A stretch of DNA of 64,000 nucleotides from assembly GCF_000340215.1 (NCBI RefSeq), contig NW_006921544.1, forward strand, positions 588,599 through 652,598. The letters are read 5' to 3'. The position numbers and the translations under genes are program-made. Positions within the stretch are counted from its first letter, which is position 1. Every line of letters starts with the position of its first letter. Below, piece by piece: positions 1 through 10,035 of the stretch. The DNA is from Pseudocercospora fijiensis CIRAD86 (Eukaryota > Ascomycota > Dothideomycetes > Mycosphaerellales > Mycosphaerellaceae). The notes beneath the pieces were generated by a model. The model did not search any database. It saw nothing but the letters and a program-made list of their open reading frames with translations, and was not told the origin of the DNA.

Positions 1-426
1 CAACAATTAGGGCTTCGCGATATTCTTATACTTTCAACTTCTTCCTCTATACCTATACCGACAACAACTACTATACGCTGCGCCCCCGCCCCTTTCCCTT
101 ACAATAGTAAGAGAGAAGCGCGCCGCGCGCTAAATAGAAGATAGAACTAAAGACCGCGAGTTTGTTTTGCCTAAGCGTCTAACTAAAAAGCGTAAGACTA
201 AAGAGGAGTACTCTACGAAGAATTCCGTACGAGACCGCAAGAGAAAGGACAAGATAGATAAGGATAAAAGAGCTAAGGATAAGAGAAGAAAGGCGCGGAA
301 TAAGGCATTCTATCGATAGCTAGCGCCTATAGAAAAAAGTAAAGGTTAGAATAAGAAGACAACCTAAGAGAAGGCTAAGAGGAGGAAAGAATTGCGGCTA
401 GTTTTCGAGCGTAAAGTTCTAGTAGC

Positions 427-533
427 GTAAGTCAATCTAGCTAGCGGCCGTAGCTAGTAGCTATAGCCGGCAGCCGTAGCCGGCAGCTATAGCCGGCATA
501 TTTTTCTTTAACACGTTAACTAATAGCATTTAG
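427..533 (+). other. Inferred spliceosomal intron carrying GCCGGC repeats
   Basis: It starts with GTAAGT and ends with TAG, with a branch-like TTAACTAATA about 15 bases before the end. The coding frame is open on both sides. Three TAGCCGGC units fill the middle. Confidence 0.6.
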
Positions 534-1032
534 ACCTATAGCCGCTACCTCTATCGATACGACCGATAGTAACGGAGATGTTTAGATAGCCGAGAATAAT
601 AATGCTAGAGTTTAGGATGCCGCGATAGAGCTTAATGCTACGAATAAAGGAACTAAAAAAAGCGAGGAGATACTATACGTCGATCTAGTAATAGGTATAG
701 TCTTAGGGCCTAACGCTATAGACGATAAGCGCTAGGAGTAGATCGAGTATAGTTAAAGAAACGAGATACTAGTAAAGGGCTAAGGCATAAGTCCTATCAA
801 TCTAGAAAATTATAGTTAAAGCTACTACGAAAAGCTAGCAAGGATTGGAATCGAGACTAGTCGTCTTTATATCCTCGATATAGAGTAGAAGTTTCTTTAT
901 TAGTATTAGAGCGAAGCCTTTGCGTCTATAAAGGCAAAGTAGCTTGCGATTAATACGATCGGGGCTAGGTATCTAGGGACGGTAGAAGTGTTACTATAGG
1001 AGGAAGGGGTATAGGTAATTATTCTATGCTCG

Positions 1033-1080
1033 GTATATATAGCCGGCGTTCGTAGCCGGCAGATACTAACAGTTAAATAG
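1033..1080 (+). other. Inferred short intron carrying GCCGGC repeats
   Basis: It runs from GTATAT to AATAG with a clear ATACTAAC branch site. Two GCCGGC units occupy the first half of this 48-bp intron. Confidence 0.6.
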
Positions 1081-2410
1081 AAAGCGTTTCTCGAAGGCAG
1101 AGTGCTACTACTATATAAAATCTTTACTAAGGTAGAGAGGGCTTGTATCCGGAATCTAAGCTGCTAGTAGGATAGGTTAGCGTTGGAATTCTCTGAATCT
1201 CTATATAAGCCTCCGAAGGATTACCTATTTCAGCGATACGGCTTTATCTCGACTACTCCGTAGGTACCCGAAGAAGCTCGAGCGCTCTTTAAGGTCTTTA
1301 CTAAGAAGCGGAAGAAGTTCGAGGATTAGGATTAGTTAATAGAGCTATTAATTAGTCTTAGGTTTCGTAGTTAGACTCGGCCTAAGCATTTGCTTATCGA
1401 GTGTCTTATACCGAAAGAGGATAGATTGAGACTAAAAACGAGCTTAGATTCGTTAGGTATAGTAGCTCGGTTCCGTTAGTAGGAGAGAGCCGCCGTATAG
1501 AAGGCAAAATTCAGGTAGTTAGGGTAGCTAGGAAAGAAATTCTAGTAGTTAGGCTAGCTAGGGTAGCTAGGAAAAAAAATCTAGTAGTTAGGTAGCTAGG
1601 AAACAAAAAAAAAAGGTAGCTAGCTATTTACTGCCTAGCTATTCCTAACGATACGATGCTATAAAAGAAAGGGTGTTTCTCTATAGCTACTAGTACACAT
1701 CTACTACTCCTAAGTCCTTACCTTACCGTACGAAACCTTAAAACATGCCGACCGATATTGTATATATACTAGGCGCTATACTAGGAAGGGTAATAACGAG
1801 ACGATAGTCGAAATAGTCTAGTATACGAGCGAGATTGCGACAACGTCGAGAGGAGGTCGTATACTTACCTTCGAGCCTATCGAGTCCTAAACTACGATTA
1901 GGGCTAGATTCATCCTCTCCGAATCCTAGTAGTAGGAATTTATTATAGGGTACTACTACCTAGTCCTCACCTTTACGGAGTCTAAGTAGAAGGTTGTTCG
2001 GAGATATAAGAATATCGAGTATTAACCCGGAAATCTTCGAAAAGGCTAGCTAGGCGTATCTTTAGAAACCCGAGTATATAGAGTAGTTCAATTAATAGGT
2101 CTATAAGATATAGTTCCCTTTATACTTACGTTCGAAGGAGTATAAACTCCGGAAGTACTCGATGCGATAGGGGAGTAAGGAGCGAACGGACACATTCTAG
2201 AAGTTCTTTATAGAGGGAGCATTATACCGTTATACGACTTCTCGACTTAAAGGTTAACTAGTAATTGTCTATAACTTCTACGGTTCAATCTTAAAACACC
2301 CGAAACTAGGGGATAGAAACTCATCGCCTACGAACTATCTCTATTCTAAACGGTGTCGGGAATCTTAAGGAGAGAGGAGAGTTGATATAGATACAGCGTT
2401 CTAGAAAGAG

Positions 2411-2510
2411 GTATATCTTCTAAAATGCCGGCTATAGCTGCCGGCTATAGCTGCCGGCTATAGATTCCGGCTACCTAAATCAACCGTAGAGATCTAGCTA
2501 ATTATTATAG
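2411..2510 (+). other. Inferred intron in hAT transposase with GCCGGC array
   Basis: It starts GTATAT, has a GCTAAT branch-like site and ends TATTATAG. It holds a run of four near-identical 13-bp units (GCCGGCTATAGCT). The matching intron of copy 2 (about 41850-41900, minus) also holds the array, with diverged units. Confidence 0.65.
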
Positions 2511-3444
2511 GCTGCGCTTAAGGAAGCTCTAGGATTAAAGGCTACCGATTTCTCCCCCGAAGACTTTAAGTAACTAGCAAACGAAATGCTAGCTATAAAC
2601 GGTCTTCCGGAAGACTTCTACGAAAGGGAGTCTATATAGAAGATATACCTATATCTTATAAACTACCCTCCCCTATTTCTCGGCGCGATAACCTAGCGTA
2701 TTATATTCGAAAAGAACAAAGAGGCTACGTTAGACGATATTCGGGAGATCCTCCGTAATACTCGCCGAGTAGCTATTACTATCGATAGCTAGTTAAGCCG
2801 GACTATAAGAGCCTCCTTCCTCTCGATTATACTATACTTTATTAATTCGGATTAGAAACTCTAGGAACTTATAATCGGATTCCCTAAAATTCTAGGTTCC
2901 TATACTAGTAAGGATATAGCGAAGCTTGTCTATACGGCAATAGATAGGGTTAGCGTAACAACGAAACTAATCTCGATTACTACGGATAACGCTAGTAATA
3001 ATCGAACATTATATAAGGCGTTATATATACAATTCACTCGTATATGTCTTTAAAATCACTAATTGTATCGATAGGGTCGAGTACGTAGAGGAGATTATAA
3101 GGTCTATAATCTAGCTTAATCTTCCGAATATTAAGCTCGCTACGATTCCGGATACGCACGATAATACGTACGATAATAACGATAAAGAGGAGCCTATTAA
3201 TAGCCCTAGCCCTATTGAATCGGAGCCGACGTCGTTGCTAGTTATATCCCTATAGAAGTTTCCCTACCTCGCTTATATAGTTCAAATCGCGATCCGAGCC
3301 CTCTTTAAGACGCTTAAAATTGTACTATTAAACGATAACTAATAGAAGATCCTAGATAAGGATAAAGCAAAGTCGAAAGTCGAGAAACTTATTGCAGCAA
3401 TAAGACGGGATAAGGTAGAGAGCCTCGCTCTCGTTTTGTATAAG

Positions 3445-3513
3445 GTATAACTTTTGTCCGTAGCCGGCACCTATAGCCGGCAACCTAGTATAGTTCTAAC
3501 TCTTTTTCTCTAG
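3445..3513 (+). other. Inferred intron in hAT transposase with GCCGGC repeats
   Basis: GTATAA donor, TTCTAAC branch site, pyrimidine tract and CTCTAG acceptor are all visible. Two GCCGGC units lie between donor and branch site. Confidence 0.7.
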
Positions 3514-4860
3514 CTTCGTCGTCTAGCAATATATACGAACTCGAGCTTATAGAGATATAACCGATTCGAGGCTATTTAAAAGAACCTAATCGAGCGCCCT
3601 AAAACCGATGCCTAGAATATCGCATAGAATAAGCGATAGCAAAAGCGGCCTCCTTAGCGCCTACTCCGTTTTACCTAAGACGTTAAGACCCGGTTCGATT
3701 CGACTTTCTATATAGTTACGAGGGGATATACTTTACGTACCGCTCTCGAGATCTATTAGAGTTCCGAGGGTATTAAGTAGCTCGGCCTTACCGCCGCCGA
3801 ATAGCGCTAAGTAGAGTATCTCGTCGATATTAGTAAGCATTACGCGAAGGTTACTACTACGATTAGAAGAACCCGAGGACCGACGATCTACCTTATCTTT
3901 ACGTACTACAACTAGCTCTTTAACGAGCTCGAGGAAACCGTAGCTAAGCTAGCTAAGAAGAGCGTTCCCTAGAAAGTAGCTATAACGAAAGCTATAGACA
4001 CCTCCTATACTAAGTTGCATAAATATTACAGTGCTACCTTTAACTCGTTCGGGGATATCTATAGCGTTACGTACTTGCTTAACCTAGTAGAAAAGGATAT
4101 ATACTAGTAGAGGCCGGAATAGAAGGCGGACGAGGTATAGCCGAAGCATTACTAGACTATTCTAGAAAAGATGTTCTATAAGCGTCGGAAAGAAACTAGT
4201 CTAAATGCAGCTCCTATAAAGAAAAAGAAGGTTTAGAAGGCTCCGACATTATACCTGTTTCGTAGGTAGGAAGTAGAGGCAGAAGAGGAAGCAACTACTA
4301 AAGTGAATAAAGAAGAGTTCGATCTCTATCGGCGCGCGAGTAAGTACAAACCCGTAGGCTCGGAAAGAGGGCTAATAATCTCTAGATCTTACCGGTCTTC
4401 TAGACGAATTCGGAGACGATATTCTCGCTATATAGTAGCGGTTAGAGCCTAAGTTTCTAACGATAGCGTCGGTCGCTCGGGACGTCCTCGCTATCCCGAG
4501 CGTAGGTATAGGCTATAAGAGGTCTTTTAGTATCGCTCGTTACTAGGGCCGCTTTAATCGAATATACTCGCCTACTACCTTCGAATCTATTATAGTATTC
4601 CGATACTATCTCCTCTACTAGAATCGCTAAGGTAGGTTACTAAAGATTATACTAAAGGAGTTAATCGAGGAATTAGAAAACCTTAAGATCGAAGAAACCT
4701 AGGAGCGCGAAGAGAATACGAAATTTAGTCTAAGCGAAACCCTAATTAGCGATAACGAAGAGGAGGAGGGCGGAGGCAGAAGGCGATACCGGGTCGAGAA
4801 GCGGAAACGTATATAGGCTTAGAGTAGCTTTAAGGAGACGAAGCGTTTACGTACAAAGTA

Positions 4861-4890
4861 ATATAGCCGGCGTATATAGCCGGTATATAT
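4861..4890 (+). repeat. GCCGGC island after the hAT transposase
   Basis: Two TATAGCCGG units lie just past the end of the transposase frame, probably in its 3' untranslated region. The island is also present in copy 2 near 39505-39540. Confidence 0.6.
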
Positions 4891-5029
4891 CCGAAATGTG
4901 TTTCGAATTCCTAGGACCTAAATAGACTAGTTGCTATAGCAACCGACCCCGCTTACCTACGGACTATTTCTAATTCTCTATTCGCTCTTCCTCTCCTTCT
5001 TCCCTTTCCCTATATTCTTAAAGACAAAT

Positions 5030-5840
5030 ATGCCTTAAGGATTCGGCTCTTCGGGCCTTCCTAAGCCGGCTGCCTCCCCTTCCTTAAGCTACTATCCTTT
5101 ATTCGAATCTGACGATAACCTAATAAGGCGGTTTAATAGAAGACTATTTGTTCTAGAAGGCAAGAAGCATTAATATCTCCTTACGATTATATACTTATTA
5201 ATTTCTAGGTCCTACCGATATACCCTCGTCGCCTAAACGCGTAGATAAATATCTTTAGAGGCTAAAGGGTAAGGGTAAAGCAAGCTAAGTATAGGGAGAC
5301 CGTAGCGAGAACGAGATATCGGAAGAGTAAGGCTCTCCGTAGTATATACGAAGGAAGGGGGTTCCTCGGAAAACAGTACCGAAAAACAAGAAGGCTATAG
5401 GTAGATAGGAGAAGGCTAAAAAGAGTAGGCGGACAAAGACTATCGCGAAGAAAAGTTATCTTTCTATTAAAAGAAAGGGAATAAGGCAGGACTCGACGAT
5501 AAAGAAGCGGCGCTTCAAACTAGGTACTATTGCCCTTCGCTAGATCCGGCTTTTCTAAAACAAAAGAGGGACCGAGCTTTTAATCCCTAAGACTCCCTTT
5601 TAGCGACTCGTCCGAGAAATTATATTAGATTTTCGGTCTAGTATGCGATTTACGGCTAAGGCGATTAGTACTCTTTAGGAAGCTACGGAGGCATTTCTCG
5701 TAACCGAGCTTAAGCTTTCAAACCTCCTTACTATCTATACGAAGCGGGTTACTCTTCAAAATAAAGATATATAGCTTCTAGCTAAAATTCGGCGTCGGTT
5801 TACAGCGGATTAGTTAGAAATTGTATTTAGTCGTTAAATT
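5030..5840 (+). pseudogene. Histone-H3-like gene A (RIP-degraded)
   Basis: This encodes an H3-type histone fold with a long, basic N-terminal extension. From 5523 the frame reads GTIALR, then TELLIPKTPF, RLVREI, DFRSSMRF, EATEAFLV and KRVTL with NKDI. These match, in order, the alpha-N helix, alpha-1, loop 1, alpha-2, loop 2 and alpha-3 landmarks of H3. Loop 1 has no visible insertion, so a centromeric CENP-A identity is not favoured, but the tail is unlike canonical H3. The ATG at 5030 is followed by an almost immediate TAA at a likely Gln codon. Lys- and Arg-rich tail sequence fills 5350-5520, and a possible intron lies between about 5190 and 5260. A minus-strand copy is at 38590-39366. Confidence 0.85.
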
Positions 5841-5871
5841 AACCTAGGAGGAGGCCTATTTTCGCATCGTT

Positions 5872-5896
5872 TTGCCGGCTATAGGTGCCGGCTACA
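5872..5896 (+). repeat. GCCGGC island downstream of H3-like gene A
   Basis: Two units (TGCCGGCTATAGG and TGCCGGCTAC) lie about 50-90 bp after the end of the histone fold. They are followed by CTAAT, so an intron is possible, but no downstream exon was identified. Confidence 0.55.
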
Positions 5897-6005
5897 TTTC
5901 TAATTTTATCTCCGCGCCGTCCCTAAATCTAAGGTACGAAGTAGAAACCTAGCGCTCTATATTTACCTAGCTATTATAGAGACGAGCTATATTCAGATTA
6001 GTTTC

Positions 6006-6436
6006 TTCGTATATCGCGACCTAGCAGGTAGTAAGCGAAAGGGCGATAGAACGTTTATAATACGTCTCTATTTAGACCTAAAATATAAAGGTCCTAAGGA
6101 GCCCTAGCATCCTAACTATAAGGAGATTCTTTAGTATTAGCACTTTGATCCTCTATACTACGAGGCAGATAGCAAGCCTACAAGAGAGAAACTTTAACGA
6201 GAAATTCTCTATAATACGTAGCGCTATTGCATAGCTATAGATACGTACTAAGTCCGGCAACTCGAAGAAGAATTAAGATAGCGTATTAGCGACCGAGGAG
6301 GAGATCGATAGTATACTAGTAGAGTCGAGGTCTTATAAGCGAAGCATAAGATAATATAGGCTCTTAGTCGTATAGAGTAACGTACTATATAAATAACTAG
6401 GCGTGCTACTCTTATTTACTTACGACCTATATCCTA
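6006..6436 (+). pseudogene. Coding-like tract in the nested TIR element
   Basis: One plus frame stays interpretable for about 430 bp with only TAG/TAA interruptions. It begins FVYRDLAGSKRKGDRTF and continues through an acidic, charged stretch (QLEEEL-like near 6250). I do not recognise the family. It is absent from the equivalent element in copy 2, whose interior is a different tandem array. It may be a fragment of a captured gene. Confidence 0.35.
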
Positions 6437-6925
6437 GGATGCTCTTCTCGTACTTTTTATACTCTTTTCTAATACCTTACCTATAAGCGCTCCGCGACAA
6501 CCGAGTAAATATAAGCTATCGGGTTTCCGCTCGGTACCTTAGCCTTCGAGATACGGCGGAGTTGATTCTCTATAATACGTAGCGCTATTGCATAGCTACA
6601 GATGCGTACTAAGTCCGGCAACTCGAAGAAGAATTGAGATAGCGTATTAGCGACCGAGGAGGAGATCGATAGTATACTAGTAGAGTCGAGGTCTTATAAG
6701 CGAAGTATAAGATAATATAGGCTCTTAGTCGTATAGAGTAACGTACTATATAAATAACTAGGCGTGCTACTCTTATTCACTTCCGACCTATATCCTAGGA
6801 TACTCTTCTCGTACTTTTTATACTCTTTTCTAATACCTCACCTATAAGCGCTCCGCGATAACCGAGTGAATATAAGCTGTAGGGTTTCCGCTCGGTACCT
6901 TAGCCTCCGAGATAGGGCGGAGTTG
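6204..6925. repeat. Two tandem copies of a 361-bp unit
   Basis: ATTCTCTATAATACGTAGCG occurs at 6204 and again at 6565, and the 361 bp that follow are nearly identical, with a few RIP-type differences. The unit includes the right end of the nested TIR element. Confidence 0.85.
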
Positions 6926-6940
6926 AATTTAGAGCGATAG

Positions 6941-6964
6941 TCGGCACCCGTAGCCGGCATATAG
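6941..6964 (+). repeat. GCCGGC island
   Basis: Two degenerate units (TCGGCACC and GTAGCCGGCA) lie directly outside the right end of the nested element. A related island flanks the copy 2 element near 37570. Confidence 0.5.
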
Positions 6965-7151
6965 AGACGGTAGTAGGCCTTTTTCTGCTAAATAACTAGC
7001 TTGTTTAGTATAGCCTACCTAATATTTCTTATATTTACTAGTAATAGGCCTAGGTTACTTATAAGATTACTATAGCTAGTAAAGGCATTACTAAAGAATA
7101 TCTATACTATAGTAGGATACTATTATTACGCCGGCTATTTATTAAAAGGAG

Positions 7152-7192
7152 GCTTTCGCCTATTACTATACCGGCTACATATGCCGGCTATA
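7152..7192 (-). repeat. GCCGGC island
   Basis: Two CCGGCTA units lie just 3' of the minus-strand 80-codon ORF. The equivalent island in copy 2 is at about 37470-37496. Confidence 0.55.
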
Positions 7193-7194
7193 TT

Positions 7195-7437
7195 TCAAAG
7201 TCTGCCGTACCTACCTTTTTTAGCCGTGCCTGCCTTCTTTCCTTGCTCTAACGTTACTATAATATAGGCTTGCGCGAAGCTTACTCTGTTGCCTAGCGAC
7301 ACCGCGACACTACCTCTCTCGCTATATTCAACCTTCGCATCGATACCTATACCTCTACGCTCTATATCTACTACCTCCGTAACACCCTCGCTCCGCGCGC
7401 GCCTTCGTACACCTTCGTAACGTACTTTTTTCCTCAA
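7195..7437 (-). CDS. 80-codon conserved ORF, unknown function
   Basis: This is a fully open frame from ATG, with a basic N-terminus (KKVRYEGVRRRARSEG). The same frame is recognisable on the plus strand in copy 2 at about 37213-37462, with Trp/Gln-type stops and conservative changes, so it is more than a chance opening. It is divergent from H3-like gene B, whose start lies only about 10-20 bp away. GCCGGC islands flank the pair. I do not recognise the family, and no domain is obvious. It may be one exon of a longer gene. It is unusual here for having escaped RIP stops. Confidence 0.5.
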   Translation of the reverse strand: MRKKVRYEGVRRRARSEGVTEVVDIERRGIGIDAKVEYSERGSVAVSLGNRVSFAQAYIIVTLEQGKKAGTAKKGRYGRL

Positions 7438-7718
7438 TTCGACGACTTTTATAATAGCGAATCTACTTAACTAAGTTACGACGCCTCGTAAGAAGGGACC
7501 TACTACTTCTACGGGTCGTAACAAGATCGGAAATAAAGGAACGAGTATAGTACATTAACGTAAGATAGCTGCTACTACTGCCGCTAGCTCCGGTGCTAGA
7601 AAGGGCGTCGCGAGCAAGGCTCCGCGTAAGACAACGGCGGGCAAGGCTCTACGCAAGACGATAACTAGCGCTTCTACTACTAGTAGTAATCGTGCGAAGC
7701 GTCGATAGCGCCTAGGAA

Positions 7719-7785
7719 GTAAGTCCTATTTATAGCCGGCAGCGTAGCCGGCATTCTTACTGTCTTTTTACTAATCCTTCTTTAG
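7719..7785 (+). other. Inferred intron 1 of H3-like gene B with GCCGGC repeats
   Basis: It has a GTAAGT donor, a TACTAAT branch-like site and a CTTTAG acceptor. It joins the tail exon to the ALRKIR exon. Two GCCGGC units lie in the first third. Confidence 0.7.
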
Positions 7786-7968
7786 CCGTAGCCCTCCGTA
7801 AGATTCGGTAGTATTAGAAGAGTTCTAAGCTCCTAATCCGCAAAACTCCTTTCTAACGACTTATTCGCGAAATTGCCTAGGATTATAGAATAGACCTTCG
7901 CTTCTAAGCCTCCGCGATAGGCGCCCTTTAAGAGGCTATAGAAGCCTACCTAGTTCGTATCTTCGAAT

Positions 7969-8016
7969 GTATGTTTCTCTTCTACCTCTTTTCGGACTAT
8001 ACTAATACTATTTTAG
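7969..8016 (+). other. Inferred intron 2 of H3-like gene B
   Basis: It has a GTATGT donor, an ATACTAAT branch site and a TTTTAG acceptor, 48 bp in all. It splits the fold exactly between the alpha-2 and loop 2 motifs, and removing it restores the H3 frame. It carries no GCCGGC unit. Confidence 0.75.
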
Positions 8017-8327
8017 CGGTTAACCTTATAGCTATCTACGCGAAGCGTATAACGATTATAGACAAGGATTTCAAAGCACTCGATCAGATCCTAAAAGGCT
8101 AGAATGTCTATATTCGAGATAGTGCTAGATAGGATGGATATACTAGTAGGAAGGATATTCGTAGTGTCGTCTGCAAGCTTTTCTATATACGAAATGAGCC
8201 GCTGTTATACGGCGCTATATACCGCGCTCTAAATACTCTCTAAGCATATATACATAGTACAGTATGCTTTATTAGCCGTACGGAATAGAAGTCTCCCAAA
8301 ATCCCGTTAGTACTTAGGAGTAAAAAG

Positions 8328-8370
8328 GCCGGCCACGCTACCGGCTACGCTACTAGCCACGCTACTAGGT
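8328..8370 (+). repeat. GCCGGC/CTAGC island
   Basis: Four 12-bp units of the form CCGGCTACGCTA, degrading to CTAGCCACGCTA, lie in non-coding DNA. The copy 2 equivalent is near 36330-36370. Confidence 0.6.
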
Positions 8371-9177
8371 TTTTTAAAGAACTAAAAGAAGATAGACATT
8401 CCGGTTGATTTGTATTAGTTTAGATTTTTATAAAAAGAAAACAGGGAAAAATAAGGAAGGTTGAAGAGCCTAATAGTTATAGTTATAGGCACTATCCCTG
8501 TTTTCTAGAGCATATTATATACCTGCCTTCGCAACTCTACCTAATACTCCCTCTAAATATCCTTATACTCTACCTACTAGAAATTCAACTAGGTACCTAG
8601 ACCTATAGCTACCTCTATATCTTTTACTATCTTCTATAGGTTGAAGGCCTCTTCTATAGTAGCCTCTACCTCCTTATGCAATACGAAGTCACTACCTGCC
8701 CTACCCTTTATATCTCCTAAATAACTAAGAGTTCTAAGGAACGAACCAGTATTCGGCCTTAGTATAGCGAGTGACTAGTAGAACGTTCTACAGAGCTGCC
8801 TTATAGCTCTTTTATATACTATGCCGATACCGAGGGAGGAGCTATCCTAGTACTTGAGATTGTCGAATAGTTCGGTAGGAAAGTGTATAAACTTCTTAAG
8901 GAGGAGGACTTCTAGGGAAATCGATAAGTTCTACCTAGATCTAGATAAAGACATTCTGCTAAGCAGTTAGGGAATTGAACCGTAAACGAAAGGATGAAAT
9001 TTATACCTAAGGAGTGCAGTTTCCGAACTAAACTATAATGCCTTATATATATATATATGCTTTTAATTGGTTAGTGCCCTTAGCTAATTGTCTATAGATT
9101 TGAGGTTATATAAGTACCTTTATACAACTACGTAGCCTAAGTAGGATTCGAAAATTCTATAAGTACTAAGGACTAAA

Positions 9178-9208
9178 AATGCCGGCTACGCTGCCGGCTA
9201 CACTGCTG
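9178..9208 (+). repeat. GCCGGC island
   Basis: Two clean units (GCCGGCTACGCT, GCCGGCTACACT) lie in the right arm. The copy 2 equivalent is near 35483-35513. Confidence 0.65.
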
Positions 9209-9384
9209 AGTCTTATAAAGGGCTTGCTTGAAGCTACGTATATATTCGTACACTTCTTAAAAACCGATAAATTATATAGTTCGAACTAGCTACTTATGTA
9301 GTTGCTTAGCAAACCAACCTAAACCAAACCAGAGTTTCGGCTTAGCAAACCAAACCAAACCAACCCGAACTACTACGGGGTCTA

Positions 9385-10005
9385 GAAAAGGAAGCGCGTT
9401 AAGTACTAGAGATACTAGCGGTAATACAACGTATTTAAAAGATACGAGAAATCTACGCTAAGATAGCTAAGAAGCTAACAAAGGCTTAAGAATACTAAAA
9501 GACCTACTATAATAAGCGTTATACGCTAATAACCTTTAAATAAAGCGATATAGTTATACTTAGTACGAAGAACCTCCGTATCCGCAAACACCTATTACCT
9601 AATAGCAAAACAAGGCCTAGACTCGTACTAATATACATTAGCCTATTCCGCATTCGAGAAGCTAAGGGCTCTTCCGTATAGGCTTATTAGTTGTAGCTTC
9701 CTCCTTATTATACTATCTATAATACCTTCTATATATTCCTCCTTAAACTATACTACTAGCGCGAAGGCGATAAAGCGCCTACCGAGTTAGAAGAAGTCTT
9801 AACTAACAGTAAGGAGCTATAGTCTATAGAACGTACCCTAAAGCACTAAGCTAGGCAAGGCAAGAAGGAGTACCTATTAAGGTAGTAAGGCTATTTACCT
9901 AAATAGGACTCGTAAGAAGCTAAAGGCTCCTTCGAAGATATAACTAAGTTAGTAGATAAGTATTAGACTAATATAGAGAACAAGAAGAAGGCTAAGAGCT
10001 TATAA
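9385..10005 (+). pseudogene. Chromovirus pol 3' end: integrase C-terminus and chromodomain
   Basis: This is the last about 200 codons of a Ty3/Gypsy polyprotein, cut at its 5' side by the hAT element. The frame reads IREIYAKIAKKLTKA, then SDIVILSTKNLRIRKH and YNTFYIFLLKLYY, which are integrase C-terminal landmarks. After 9830 come GKKEYLLR and GYLPK with DS, the core of a chromodomain. Stops fall at Trp and Gln positions. The frame ends in KKKAKSL and TAA near 10003. The family matches the minus-strand element at 31738-35200. Confidence 0.85.
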
Positions 10006-10035
10006 TGCCGCTAATATTACCGAAAGAGACCTAGG

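Larger units (their letters stand above)
150..1640 (+). pseudogene. Lysine-rich ORF upstream of hAT transposase, unknown function
   Basis: I do not recognise this protein. The first exon, from about 150 to 426, is rich in Lys and Arg (for example KRLTKKRKTKEEY near its start). The frame continues after a likely intron at 427-533, with an acidic and Asn-rich stretch, and again after a second likely intron at 1033-1080. The stops are TAG/TAA at plausible Trp or Gln positions, as expected after RIP. The last part, 1500-1610, is a short degenerate repeat of Trp-Leu-Gly-like codons. The start codon is not visible. It could be a separate cargo gene or an N-terminal extension of the transposase transcript. 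Only its 3' flank is represented in copy 2, because that copy is truncated. Confidence 0.45.
1740..4880 (+). pseudogene. hAT-family transposase, RIP-degraded
   Basis: The encoded protein would be a cut-and-paste transposase with an RNase-H-like catalytic core. The best landmark, near 2965-3020, is ISITTDNASNNRTLYKALY, the hAT motif holding the second catalytic Asp. Upstream, around 2790-2960, lies the usual stretch ending LGSYTSKDIAKLVY. Downstream, 3530-4190 reads like the mixed helical insertion. The C-terminal dimerisation motif near 4440-4545 reads FLTIASVARDVLAIPS, followed by VGIGYKRSFSIAR. Two inferred introns (2411-2510, 3445-3513) carry GCCGGC repeats. In-frame stops sit where Trp or Gln is expected. 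No BED finger was seen at the N-terminus. Copy 2 has the same gene from 39540 on the minus strand, cut short and interrupted. Confidence 0.85.
5905..6926. mobile_element. Nested TIR element inside the hAT element
   Basis: The first 60 bp (CTCCGCGCCGTCCC...TATATTTACC) and the last about 70 bp are imperfect inverted repeats sharing AAGGTAC, GAAACC and TATATTTAC blocks. The corresponding site in copy 2 (37591-38505) has related ends but a different interior. The right end is embedded in a 361-bp tandem duplication. I infer a small DNA transposon inserted between the two histone genes. The superfamily is not clear. Confidence 0.6.
7447..8105 (+). pseudogene. Histone-H3-like gene B (RIP-degraded)
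   Basis: This is a second, more canonical H3-type gene. The tail near 7600-7710 reads SKAPRKTTAGKALRKT, resembling the KAPRK and ATKAARK repeats of H3. After an intron, the fold reads ALRKIR, LLIRKTPF, RLIREIA, DYRIDLRF, EAIEAYLVRIFE, and after a second intron NLIAIYAKRITI and DKDF. The order and spacing fit a full H3 fold. Stops fall at H3 Gln positions. The start codon is lost; an ATA near 7450 is a candidate. The last recognisable codons are near 8100, where canonical H3 has its C-terminal helix. The copy 2 equivalent is at 36590-37205 on the minus strand. Confidence 0.85.
1..9384 (+). mobile_element. hAT-like DNA transposon with cargo genes, copy 1
   Basis: This is a large DNA transposon relic whose left end lies outside the window. 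It is defined by a hAT transposase reading frame and by an inverted second copy at 35306-42562 that shares the same right terminus. On the minus strand that terminus reads TAGACCCCGTAGTAGTTCGG and is followed by repeated GGTTTGGTTTGG-like units, a layout I recall from fungal hAT ends. Plus-strand order is: lysine-rich ORF, hAT transposase, histone-H3-like gene A, nested TIR element, 80-codon ORF (minus), histone-H3-like gene B, then about 1.3 kb of non-coding DNA. All genes carry RIP stops. No target-site duplication was recognised. That all cargo belongs to one element is inferred from its conserved order in both copies. Confidence 0.75.
8106..9384. other. Non-coding right arm of the hAT element
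   Basis: No coding frame was recognised. It holds GCCGGC islands at about 8328-8370 and 9178-9208, and a hairpin whose arms AGAAAACAGGGA and TCCCTGTTTTCT lie at about 8436 and 8505. It ends in AACC-rich subterminal repeats at 9300-9370. CA and TG are less depleted here than in neighbouring sequence. It is collinear with copy 2, 35306-36400 inverted. Confidence 0.6.

Noticed and set aside
5523..5810. Possible CENP-A (centromeric H3) identity for H3-like gene A
   Set aside because: Loop 1 shows no CENP-A-type insertion and the evidence is too damaged. It was kept as H3-like only.
8930..9030. Possible tRNA-like sequence in the hAT right arm
   Set aside because: No cloverleaf or A/B boxes could be drawn.
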